Part shown: piece after piece, positions 50,401 to 62,400 of the stretch | Position numbering within the stretch: position 1 is the first letter of the stretch | How the letters are laid out: every line of letters begins with the position of its first letter | Translations under genes and position numbers: made by a program | Source: Rhinopomastus cyanomelas | Lineage: Eukaryota > Chordata > Aves > Bucerotiformes > Rhinopomastidae | DNA length: 64,000 bases | NCBI GenBank assembly: GCA_013400115.1 | Contig: VXBP01002360.1 | Coordinates: 578,233 to 642,232, forward strand | Reading direction: 5' to 3' | The notes under the pieces: model-generated | The model's database searches: none | Seen by the model: only the letters and a program-made list of their open reading frames with translations | Told to the model about the DNA's origin: nothing

Positions 50401-53400
50401 ACACAGGAAGAGAAAATCACAGAATTGTTTAGAATCACTGAATCATTTAGGGCGGAAAAGACCTTTAAGGTCATCAAGTCCAACCATGAACCCAACTGTC
50501 TCAAGACCGCTGCTAAACCTGGTCCCTGAGCTCCAGGTCTCCATGAGTGTGAAGCATGTCCAGGGATGGCAATTCAGCCCCCTACCTGGGCAGCCTGTTC
50601 CAAGGCCTGAGAGCCCTTTTCAGGAAGAGGTTTTTCCTAAAGATCAGCGACTAATCTTTAATTTAGGAATTTGTTGTCAGCTGTCCTCTAGAGAAGCCGC
50701 TGGGACTTTATTTGGTACAACTAATACGGGTCTGTTTGTGATGTTATTGTCCATTCTCCTCAAACTAATATTTCCTCTTTTCTTTCCTTTTGCAGAAACA
50801 AAGGACAAATCTTGTGACCCAATTGAAAAACTAGATACTTCTTTCCTCAGTAATCAGGATGAAATAGGTACTGTAGTGTTTAGAATGATCTACCACTTGT
50901 TTTGTGTTTTAGGATCTGCTTATCCTCTTAACTTAAATAATTCCTCATATTAAATATCAAGCCAAACTTCAGAAAAATAAATCAAGAGAGGCTGCCAAGT
51001 TAGTCCCTTGTCTTCCCCTGAATCACAGAATCACAGAACATTAGGGTTTAGAAGGGAACTTGAAAGATCATCCAGTCCAATCCCCCTGCCAGAGCAGGAT
51101 CAGCTAGACCAAGTCGCACAGGAACATGTCCAGGTGGGTTTTGAATGTCTCCAGAGAAGGAGACTCCACAACCTCCCTGGGCAGCCCCTTCCAGAGCTCT
51201 GTCACCCTCACTGGGAAGAAGTTCCTTCTAAAATATTGATGAGGAACCACCTGTGTTCCAGCTGATACCCACTGCCTGTGGAACTTAGTTTTTCTCATGG
51301 TGGCACTGAACATTTTTATATCTGTATTTGATATTTTCAGCACCTCAAATCTGCTGGTTTTTTGCCATCACTCGAGCTGCTGGTTAGAAAAGCAGCTGGA
51401 GGAAACCTTTCATAATATATAACTACTTGTCCTCATTCTACAAATCTCATTTGCTTTACAGAGGCCTCTCTTTTATGTTGAAAATCAAACTGTCTGATCA
51501 AAATATTTGGTGTAGAGAAGCCCCTAGATATTTGGCAATTATAGAATCACAGAATGAGTTGGGTTGGAAGGGACCCAGAGACTGTCTAGTTTCAGCCCCC
51601 TGCCGTGGGCCTGGGACATCTTGCACCAGACCAGGTTGCTCTGATAAAAACTAGAGGAACTCAAGCAGAAAAACCTGGAATCCCAACACAATGAATGCCC
51701 AGGGCTCTGGGGACACCCAGCCCCAGCTTTCATCCTTCTGAAGGTGGATCCTACATGGTGAGAGCCTGGCTGTGCTTCTGTGGGGTTCAGCTCCTCTTAT
51801 GTGGAAGTGCAGCAGATCTCCTGGGGTCTGGGCAACAATCTGAGAGAGCTGGGGCTGCTTACTCTGAATCATAGGCTCAATAAGGTTGGAAGAAACCTTT
51901 TCATCCATTAGACAGAGAGAAGTACAGTGAACTGATCTGAACTCCCAACTCTTTATAGGACTTAAACTGCCTAGCACAGCTCAAATACAGTTACGTGGCT
52001 CCTTGGTGTTACAAAGCTGCTTCTTTTCCTCTCCCCATCAGTCATCGACAACGCGGATGGCTCACGCTACAACGCGGATGGCACGCGCCATAGCGGGGAG
52101 TCCTCGACCTTGGGCGTGGATGATGAAAATATAGGCAGTGGATCAACACATGACACAACGCCCGTGGATACCTCCATCAGGAGATCCAGCCCCTCATACT
52201 ACGGAAGTGTTACTGCAGTCTCCCGGGTGCCAGATCATTCTTCCGGAGGGGGTGAAAAGGAAATTCCAAGAAAAGATTACGGTAAGGACACGAGGTTGTC
52301 GCTGTATCCCCTTCAAAATAGCTGAGTGGAGGATTTCATTGCTGGTTAAAGGGTATCAAGAAGGAATGAGAAGCACTGTGGCTGATTTGTGTCTTGGAGA
52401 AGTCAAAGGAGAATGTGTCTTTGAAATGGCATCATTATCCTGAGTAAACACTAAAAATATTAATAAAAATTCATCAGAGGCAATAGAACCAGTAGAATCA
52501 TTAAGGTTGGAAGAGGCCTACAAGACCTACCTTTCACCTATGGTGAACTCATGATACGTTATGTAGTCAGCATCTTGAAAGGCAAATCCTAACAGAATCA
52601 CAGAAACACTCTGGTTGGAAAAGACCCCTGGGATCATCAACCATCTGCCCTACCTTACAAGTTCACTCCTAAACCATATCCCCTCAGTCTCCCTTTTTCC
52701 AAGGTCAAGAGCCCCAGCTCCCTCAGCCTTTCCTCGTCAGGGAGATCCTCCACTGCCTTCATCATCTCTGTGGCTCTGCACTGGAGTCCCTCCCACAGCT
52801 CTGTATCCTTCTGTAACTGAGAGGCCCAGAACTGGACGCAAGATTCCAGATGTGCCAAGGCAGAGTAGGGAGGGAGGAGAGCCTCTCTCAATCTACTAAC
52901 CACACCCCAAAGAGTCTAGTCTGCATCTTTCTTCTCTCTTGGAGCAATAGACAAAGGTGCACAGTTTGCAGTACAGAATAATTGAAGTGTAATAAGTAGT
53001 TGCTGCCACTGAGTTGCAACTCAACTGATGAAATATCAATGATTCCATCTCCATGCAGATGATGAAGTGACTCCTGTATCACCTGACAGCTCCTTGGTGA
53101 CGACAGCTGGTGATTACCCTGAGAAAGACGGTGGATGGTACCCTGCGAGTACTGGTAAGATTTCCATATTGTAATAACTACACGGAATGTCGTTTGCATT
53201 ACAGCTGCTTTCTTCTTCTAGCAGGGCAAACTGGTAAGTGGTGAGGTGCACAGCCGTCATCTCCAGTTTGGGAAGGACATAGAAGCACAGGACTTCCAGT
53301 CAGAAATAAACTGCACTCAGTTGGACAAGGGAGCACAAACATTTACTGAGTAGTTGCTTCACTGCTTGTAGAGGAGCTCAGAAACGTTGCTTTGGGTTTT

Positions 53401-56400
53401 ATCACATCTGTTCACCCTGTGAGGAACCACAACTAAGGGCAACCAATTATCCCTTGAAGCCAATTTATTTCTGAGGTAGAAAAGGACTTTGTCGTCAATT
53501 TGTGCTGAAAACATCTATGATTCTAATACACTCCTGGCTGTGAATGTGGGTGATCCCAGTTAAAACCAGGGCCTGGCTCACCAGAGCAGTGCTGTAAGTG
53601 GCAGTTGCCAAGTTGTGGCATCAAAGTTTCCTCGCTAGACAGACTTGCACACTGTACAGATAAGCAAACTGCTGCTGCCTTATGGAACAGGATAAACCAC
53701 TGAGTTTATCTTCAGTAGAGATGATCATTAGAACTTGAATTAGACCATCAGAACTTGAGGTAGACCATTGGAGCTTGAATTAGACCATTAGAACTTGAAT
53801 TAGACCGTCAGAACTTGAGGTAGACCATTGGAACTTCAGGTAGACCATTGGAACTTGATTTAGACCATCAGAACTTGAGGTAGACCATTGGAGCTTGAAT
53901 TAGACCATTGGAACTTGAATTAGACTTTTGGAACTTGAGGTAGACCATCAGAACTTGGATTTTTCCATTGGAACTTGAATTAGACCATTGGAACCTGACT
54001 TCCTAGGTCTGATATTTTCCAGAGCTTTCACAGCTTGCACAAAACCTGATCAAAACTAGTGTCTTTGATGCTGGCCTTCAAGGTATTTTCTGAATCAACT
54101 ATTGAATGAAAAAGAGCAAGTGCTATCTTTTCTTCATCTTCAAGATGCAGGAGTAGGATGGTCTTAGTGCTGATAAAACACTGATTGTGAAGAATGCCCA
54201 GAATAAAAAAATATATCCAGAAGAAACTGTTCTGAAGTAGATTTGGCTTTCTTTTTGTGAAATATGTCTGACTTGAAGCTCTTCTTGCAAACTCTGCTTC
54301 TCAGTTTGTTGATGAATAACGAGCTGAGAGAAAGGTTGGGCTGTCACCTGGCTTGCTTGAGGGCTCTCCGTTTCTGTGGTGAGCGAGTTCCTGTCGGCTT
54401 TGGCCTCTGTTTGTCGGTCTGTTGGGGTATTTCACACGCAGTCTGTGATCTGTCATAGCTCCAAATGCTATGCAGAATTCTTGGACTTTACTGGACTCTC
54501 AGAGCTGGTAACACCATCTCCCACTTGAGCAGAACATCTCAAACTTCACTTACGCTAAAAGCACTGGGTGTTTCGCTGTTGGAGGAATGTAATGACACCA
54601 CAGGTTCATACATTCGCCTCGCACACTCATCCGTCTCAGTGGCATGAGCGTGCTCCTCAGGGTGACGGTGCTGGTGGACCTGGCTTTGGTGGAGGAAAAG
54701 TGCTTCTCAAGAAATAATAAAGACTCTTGGTCGAATAAACCATCTCCTGACAGCTCCAGGACCTCATCAGGACAACCTGCAGAAAACCACCGCCCAAGCT
54801 TGGTGGAATCCATTCTTAAGCCACTGGTGGTGGTCAAATCCTGGAGAGAAGACACAAGAACCTACACAAGCAACCAAGGGTAAAGAACATCATGCTAAGA
54901 GGGCACTTTGATCAGGAGCTGAACCCAGGGCATGGAGGCAGTGACATTCAGAAGTGCTAAGTGGAGGGGGGATGAATGTGTAGTAGATGTCAGTGCTTTG
55001 GTGACTCTGGGAGTCACTTTATAAAGGATGCCCTTGGGGTTTGGTGTCTTTGCTGTTTGGAGGCAATTTCTCACTAGACTGTTCCAGTGGACAGTCTTGT
55101 GGGAGAAAAGAAGAAAAGGTTTTGAAGCCAGTGCACCCTGGTCACTCTGCTCAAAGAGGACAGGGTCTGGGCAGTGCTGTGAGCATGCACAGGGTGCTGT
55201 GGGAGACAGGGAAGCTAAGTACTGTCTGCAGGACACCATGAGGGTTAGGGCTTCATGGCAGATCTGACATCGTCATGGCAGATGTGACCTCAAGTGGCAA
55301 TGGCTCAGATGATGAAGACTCTTCAGAGGAGACGTTTTATGTGACAGTGTTCCCAGGCTGGGACCGGAGCGTGGCCAAGGACGAGTATGCTCCAAGTACC
55401 AGTAAGGACTCCCTTTGGATGGTTTCCTTCTTCTTTCCCCGTCACACCCAGCATCCCTCCCGCTTTGTCACACATACATTGTGTGAAAATTGGATGCTGT
55501 CACAATGACCTCTTACTGCAAACACCTCTCTCGTGCCGCAGGAAACGCCCCATTCGGGTGTTGTGAGGTCCATGTCCTTAGAAGCATCACTGCTTCCAGA
55601 ATGATGTCTTGTCTGATTTGTTGGCTTCCTTCGTGGCATGCTGTGTCTCGAGGAATGATTCCTCTCTGGAGGGACTTCCCAGCCTCTGTACAATGGGCTC
55701 AGTTATTTCTGTTTGCATGCCAGTACCTGTTTGGCCTCCCCTGCGCAGTGGCCAAAAAGGCTGTAGATTCCTGCTGTAATTTTTCTGAACAAAAATATCT
55801 CTTCATCCTTAAATGTCTCTCTGAAACACTTGGACTGTTTCTGTCTGAAATGCTTTCTTTGGGGAAAACATTGAGTGTTGGTCATGGGGTAGGAGCAAAG
55901 CTGTGCCTCTCCCCATGCTGTGCTGATGCCTGAGGGGACAGTGCTTCTGGTGGGGATCTGGTGATGGTTATCAGGCCAAGAGCGGCGCATGCGTCTTTTG
56001 AATGGATTGAACGGACTTCTGAGCCCAGGTCCTTGGCAGCATTGGCTTCGTGGGGTGGTCTGTAGAAGAGAAGGCTGAACTAATGGGTGTGCTTATCTCT
56101 TGGTGTCCTTTATGCCCATCACAGATACTTCTTTCACCTCTTGTACTTGGTTTTATGTCTTCTTGGTGGATATTACTCTTTCTTGAGTCTGCCTGAGGCT
56201 GTCTTCACTCTTCTGCTGAGAAAGCCTGTAAGGAATTCATTAACCACGTTGAAGGGCTAGGAAAAACCCACAGGGCTTTCATATGACTCCTCTCAAGGTT
56301 CCATGTTCTTTGCTGGGACTACTACCAGTGCTTGCATCTGGCTAAGGATCTGAGGAATGTAATGACACCACAGGTTCATACATTCGCCTCGCACACTCAT

Positions 56401-59400
56401 CCGTCTCAGTGGCATGAGCGTGCTCCTCAGGGTGACGGTGCTGGTGGACCTGGCTTTGGTGGAGGAAAAGTGCTTCTCAAGAAATAATAAAGACTCTTGG
56501 TGAATAAACCATCTCCTGACAGCTCCAGGACCTCATGATGACAGCCTGCAGAAGACCACTGCCCAAGATCAGTGGAATCTGTTCTCAAACCACTGGTGGT
56601 CATCAAATCCTGGAGAGAAGAAACAAGAACCTACACAAGCAACCAAGGGTAAAGAGTGTCACGCTAAGAGGGTGTTTTGCTTTGGGGTTGAATACCCAGA
56701 GTACTGGAGCAACCAGTGGTAACAGCACTGGGTGGAGGGGGATTGAATGTGTGGTAGATGTCAGTGCTTTTTGGCCCCATGGCTCTGGTTGCTCTGGGAG
56801 TCCTTTTGTAAAGGATGCCCTTGGGGTTTGGTGTCTTTGCTGTTTGGAGGCAATTTCTCACTAGACTGTTCCAGTGAGGAGGGCTTGTGGGAGAAAGGAA
56901 GACAAGGTTTTTCAAGATGATGCACCCTGGTCACTCTGCTCAAAGAGGACAGGGTCTGTGTAGCGCTGTGAGCATGCACAGGGCACTGACATGTAGCTAA
57001 GAGCCCCCTTGGGCAGCTTCAGCAGGACCATGGCAGAGTGAGGAGTCCCTTGTGGGTAGAAGAACCAGGAGGAGATGAGAACCACAGAAAACACGGTGCT
57101 GTAGTGTCCTCGGTGACTGGCAGGCTGTATGGGAGATGGGGAAGCGTAAGTGCTGTCTGCAGAACACCTTGTGGGTTAGGGCTTCATGGCAGATCTAACA
57201 TCATCATGGCAGATGTGACCTCAAGTGGCAATGGCTCAGATGATGAAGACTCTTCAGAGGAGACGTTTTATGTGACAGTGTTCCCAGGCTGGGACCGGAG
57301 CGTGGCCAAGGACGAGTATGCTCCAAGTACCAGTAAGGACCTGCCTTTCTCTTTGGATGGTTTCCTCCTCTTTTTTTCTGTCCCACATGATATCATAGAA
57401 CCACAGAACGTTAGGGATTGGAAGGGACCTCAAAGATCATCCGGTCCAATCCCTCTGCCAGAGCAGGATCCCGTAGATCCAGTCGCACAGGAACACATCC
57501 AGGCAGGTTTTAAACATCTGCAGACAAGGAGACTTCACCTCTTGCACTTGTTCTCTCAGCAGTGTTTATAAGTGTTTTGTTCTGAAGGTAGTGGATTGCT
57601 TCTTATATTTGCAGCAATCATCTTCCATGTTAGAAGTACTACAAGATGAGCAAGTCATCTTTCTTTGGGAGTGTGCATCCTTTTGCCTACGTTTGGGGTA
57701 TTTCTGGTGTTTATTTATCTTGGAGACTCTGCATTGCTGACCTGTTCCGCATGGTGTATTGCGTTCCACCTACCTTCTGTGGTCTGGTGGGGTCTGCCTG
57801 CCCTGTGGGTGAAAAAGTGCACAGCAGCTGCTCCTAGGCTCTTGTGGAACTTTCATTTTGACTATTCAATTGTACTTCAGCTTCCTGACTAACACCGGCT
57901 CCCTGGTGGCTGTCAAGGCACTTTCGGGTCTTTGCTGACTTTAGAGCTCAGGGGCGGATGCTCTAACACCACTCTCAGTACTTCCTGAGTACTTCGTAGC
58001 ACGTTTCACGTGTGTGCAGACATCTGCTGCCTTCTCTCGGCCCAGCATTACCCTTCAAACTTGACTTTAAACGTCTGTAACTGCTGGAATGGTTTTGCAC
58101 CACTTCTGCTTCACGTTGTTTTCTCTTGCTTGTTTCCCCCATTCTTCTGGGGAAACTTTGCATCTGTCTGAGGAAAAGATGACTGGTTTGATGTGGAGGG
58201 ATTTGATAAGAAGAGTAGAGAGATGGCAGTTACGCTCTTTGTGACGTCCCGGGTCCCATCACCCTCATGGCAGAGTAACAGTAGAGGAAGTGTAGATGTT
58301 GAGCATGGTCAACGTTCAATCCTCCACTGTCCTAACAGCTGTGGACTCGCAACGCGGACCGCTTCGGGAAATCTCCACACAAGACCACTGGAACCCAGCC
58401 TACACAGATGAAGAGGAGCAGTTTCCTAGCTCTGCTGGCAGGGGTAAAGCAATGAAGCTTTTTAGTGAAGTAGAGCACAGTTGTGGTGCAGCTGGTGGCA
58501 GTTCCCACACCATCAGCCTGAGTTCAGAATGATGCTGCTGTGTTTTCTGGGCAGAGCCCGCAGAGGTGGCATCTGTAGCGTTCATCTGTCATTACCAGCC
58601 CCAGCCTTTGCATTTAATCTTCATTACTTGCTGCTTTTCCTCATGTCTCTGGGATTTTTAGACCTGTGCTGCCAGCAGTAGAGTAAATCTGAGCGGCTTG
58701 TAGCCTTTGGTGACCCCACTTTGGTGAGGAACGCACCACTTCAACACTTCTATTGTAAAATCTGAAGGGAAAAGACCAAAAAAAAAGGGAGCTAGTGGTC
58801 CAAGGACATGAAACTGTGCTACAAAGGGTCACACACTGTCTCCAGATGAATGTGAACATTTTGCTGCCAACATTGGCGCCAGCAGCCAACTGAGATCCTA
58901 AAGTTGTGCTCCTCATGTCCTTCAAGCCTAAAACTCTCGTTGGGCTCTTTTTGCTTGGCTCCTCAATAGTTTGTTTTCATATATTAGTGAGTCTGAATTT
59001 GTTTTTGTAACAGAATCTTAGAATCACAGAATGGTGGGGTTGGCAGGAACCTCTGGAGATCACCTAGTCCAACCCTGCCCTGCCAGAGCAGGTTCTCCTA
59101 GAACCTGTATTCTCCAATAATATATATATGTTCTGTTTAATTACAACAGTACTTGATTATGTTTGTGTGAGTGCTCTGCTTATGGACATTTCATTGCCTG
59201 AATGTGAAGATAAAGATTCCTTCAGCTTTGTTCTTTCTGGGAAGGTTTCTCTAGCTGGTGACTTTGCATGTGGAGCATATCCAGCTCATTCTTTGCCCAC
59301 CTCGATTAAGAACCTTTTCTTGCCCTTTGCTGTATCGCTCACAGAGTCATTTGACTCCTAAGGCAAAGGTTTGTCTTTGTGTCGTAGGTTTTCTCTTATC

Positions 59401-62400
59401 CTTTTCTGGGTGTAGCCTCTCTAAGCCTTTTGATGGCTGTTAGAAAATCTCTTCTGGTGGTGGTACTTGGGGTGATTTCTGACCACATCTGGCATGTGAA
59501 CAACAGCAAATTAACGAGAGCAGTGAATTCATTTATCAGGAAGAGCTTGCAGGCTGTTGTTTCTACGTGTTCTTCCACCACTTCTCCTCCGTGGGTCATT
59601 GGGATACTTCCTAGCACACTTCAATCTTCTTCCAGTCCTGGTGATGCTTTGGTGTGACGGGGCTTCCAAAGGACTTCTCTTTTCTTTCCTCTCTTGCTTC
59701 ACAACAGGGAGATGAAAAATCAGGCCAGGCAGCCTTGTGTAGACCACGAAGAGTACTCTTAGTGGTGCTGAGTGTTTTGATCACTATTGATTCCGTTATC
59801 ATCTCGTCAGCACTAGTTACAAGTGAAAATGACAAACATCAAGGACCAACCCAACATCCGCTATTACACAGTGTCCAGTCCGGGTGGATCAGTCCCGAGC
59901 AAAGCCCTGCAAGTACCACCAGGAGTGTTGGACAACAGGGATTCACAGTTGCAGGAGAAAGTGATATTGAAAAGGAATCTTCTCATACAGGTAAAATCAC
60001 GGGTCACATTGTCATCAATTATCAGGGTTTTAGAAGTTTACTAAACTTCTAGTTTTGGGATTTTTTCTTTACTAAGGATTTTTCATTCTGAGGCCGTAAC
60101 AGAGGTTCTGTAAATAAACCTGAGAAGTTCTGGTGTTATAATTAATCTTAAAACTCTCCTGTTCTTCAGACCTGTTGCTAGAGGTTTGTTTTCTCTCCTG
60201 TTTGGATGGTGTCTCAAGACCCACAGTAGATTCTGTACCTGCCTCTTACATTCTGTGTTCTGTGTTACAAGGTTTTATCAGATTATTGCAGAATCACAGA
60301 GCATTAGGGTTGGAAGGGACCTCGAAAGATCATCTAGTCCAATCCCCCTGCCACAGCAGGGTTATAGTGGATCGTCCCATTATTATTATTATTATTACTA
60401 TCTGTTGTATTTGGGAGCTTTGTTCTCTCCCCTGCTGCAGTTGTTATGGGACCTGGTGGGGTTTTCCCAGTTTTGTGTTAATATGGCAATTTCACCTCAA
60501 AAAATTGGATCCAAAACAGCTACTCACCCCATTTTTGAACTGTGACAAGATGAAGAAAGCAGAACGTAGCGTAAAACAAGAGAGATGCTTTTGTGTTCCA
60601 TTGGAACAGAAAAGATGGGGTCATCCTGAAAGCTGGTAACTGACAATCCTCAGCTATTAGGTCCTGTTCCTGTGAGAGTCCTAACTTTACCAGCCACGAC
60701 CGACGCGCTGCTGGGAGCACTGCCAGCAGTGAATTAACAGAGGCGGCGTCCGCTCTCGCAGACGATCAAATCCAGGCCACGGAAGACAAACAAATCATAA
60801 ACATTACTAGCGATGCGGTGCGACGCCGAGCTGCTCCTCCAAGTAAACATAATCCTATTAGCAGAAGCACTGTGCGGCTCGCTGCTTCGGCCATCCCCAA
60901 GCCCGCGCTCCTCGAAGCTCCACATAGAGCAGCCTCTGGCCTGGTTGCGATTGGGGGATAAAGGGGGGGTTGTGCTAGTTACAAGACTTGGGAACTCTTC
61001 CGTTGGGACTGTCTAGTGAAAACTACAGGCTGGTTGGTGCAGATAATGGGAATTTTTGTTCTCTAAATAGCTGCACTATCAAGTATTTTCCAGCTGACCG
61101 CTGTCTTGTTTGTGGTGTCCTGGTGTTGGTCTCTTCTCTCAAATTAGTGATGATAGGACGAGGGGAAATGGCCTCAAGTTGCGTCGGGGAGATTTAGATT
61201 GGATGTTAGAAGGAAATTCTTTACTGAGAGGGTGGTTAGGTACTGGAATGGATTGCCCAGGGAGGTGGTGGTGTCACCATCCCTGGAGGTGTTTAAGGAA
61301 CAAGTGGATGCGGCGCTTAGGGATATGGTCTAGAGGTTAGATACTAGGATAAAGGCTGGACTTGATGACCCTGGAGGTCCTTTCCAGCCATGATGATTCC
61401 ATGATTCACAGCGCTGCAGCGCGTGCTTGCTCTCCTTTCTGTCAGACTTCCTTGACTGTTTTGCTGAAGGTGCTGCAAACAATAAAGCAAATTTGGAAGG
61501 GATAAAAATCGGATGCGGTCGCTGCACTCCAGTGATTAAAATCTTGCTGATGGGTCGTGTTCTTGCAGTTATTCCTGCTCCTGCTGTTCTTAATTCAGAA
61601 TCACAGAATAGTCATGGTTGGAAAGAACCTCCTAGATGGCCGAGTCCAACTACACCATATCTACATTGGTAGATGTAGACGTTCAAGCAAGTCAAACCAT
61701 ATCTACATCGTGAGACGGAGGTATCTACATCTGCATCGGTAGATGTAGATATTCAGGCAGAGTCTGCAGCATAATTCAGGGAAATACTTTTGAAAAACAA
61801 CGAGGTCTCTTGATTCTGAGAAGCATCAGGTCGGTCAGAGGCAGGAGTCCATCCTGCTGGTGACACTAGGCAGCTTTTCCAAACGTAAGGCAGAATGAGA
61901 AGCAAATCTGCGTTACTTCTCTTTGCCATTAAATGTAGTAAGACATGTGAGCAAGGCTTGTCTCTAGGACGGGAACCGAAGAGGAGGCTAATGTGAGAAA
62001 TGGATCTTTGTGTACTGAGTTCATAATTGCTTCACCATCTTCATCACAGCTACGGCCTCCAGCCACGGGGCCAAACGGAACGACTCGGCACAAGACCCCT
62101 TGGTGTATCCAGGTTGGGACAAGGGAGAGGATTACACCACACATCCAGCTGTAGCGGATAGAATGATTCCTTCCACAGAGATCAATCATGAGAAAGAGCC
62201 TTCCACCACAGGTACTAACCATAATGTCAGCTGTGGTAGTTCCTCACTTGTGTCTCTCAGACAGTCTGTCTTGGAAAGATATTGTGTGAGCTTGTGGAGT
62301 AACTTCCTGATGCCTTTGAGACAGGATGTAAATTACAGAGGGGTTAATTTTCACTGTGCTCTGCCTAGAGGGTGATGAGGCAAAAAAAACCCGTTTGAGC

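Larger units (their letters stand above)
54583..55445 (+). repeat. Intragenic tandem duplication, copy 1 (exons B1 and C1)
   Basis: It begins at GGAATGTAATGACACC and matches 56353-57388 over its whole length, including both exons, the intron between them and short flanks. The left part is nearly identical, the middle intron is diverged, and exon C is identical. Compared with copy 2 it lacks about 140 bp of intron. Confidence 0.93.
56353..57388 (+). repeat. Intragenic tandem duplication, copy 2 (exons B2 and C2)
   Basis: It is a direct repeat of 54583-55445, about 1.77 kb downstream at its left end and 1.93 kb at its right end. The difference is explained by an extra segment at about 56988-57129, between exons B2 and C2. 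A spacer of about 900 bp (55446-56352) separates the copies. The right end abuts a CR1 insertion. Confidence 0.93.
59991..62049 (+). other. CD44: CD44 intron between variable exons E and F
   Basis: It contains CR1 pieces (60288-60372, 61108-61412, 61600-61650), an ATT microsatellite, a CpG-rich single-copy patch (60690-60970) and a hairpin-forming repeat (61655-61755). Confidence 0.65.

Noticed and set aside
55262..55281. Alternative acceptor 12 bases upstream of exon C copy 1
   Set aside because: In phase 1 it reaches a stop codon after eight codons, so productive use is unlikely.
58150..58260. Possible extra variable exon with GACTGGTTTGATGTGGAG
   Set aside because: No acceptor and donor combination gives a phase 1-1 open frame there.
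60813..61016. 67-codon open frame across the CpG-rich patch as a further CD44 exon
   Set aside because: The frame is hydrophobic, lacks suitable splice sites, and does not resemble a Ser/Thr-rich stalk.
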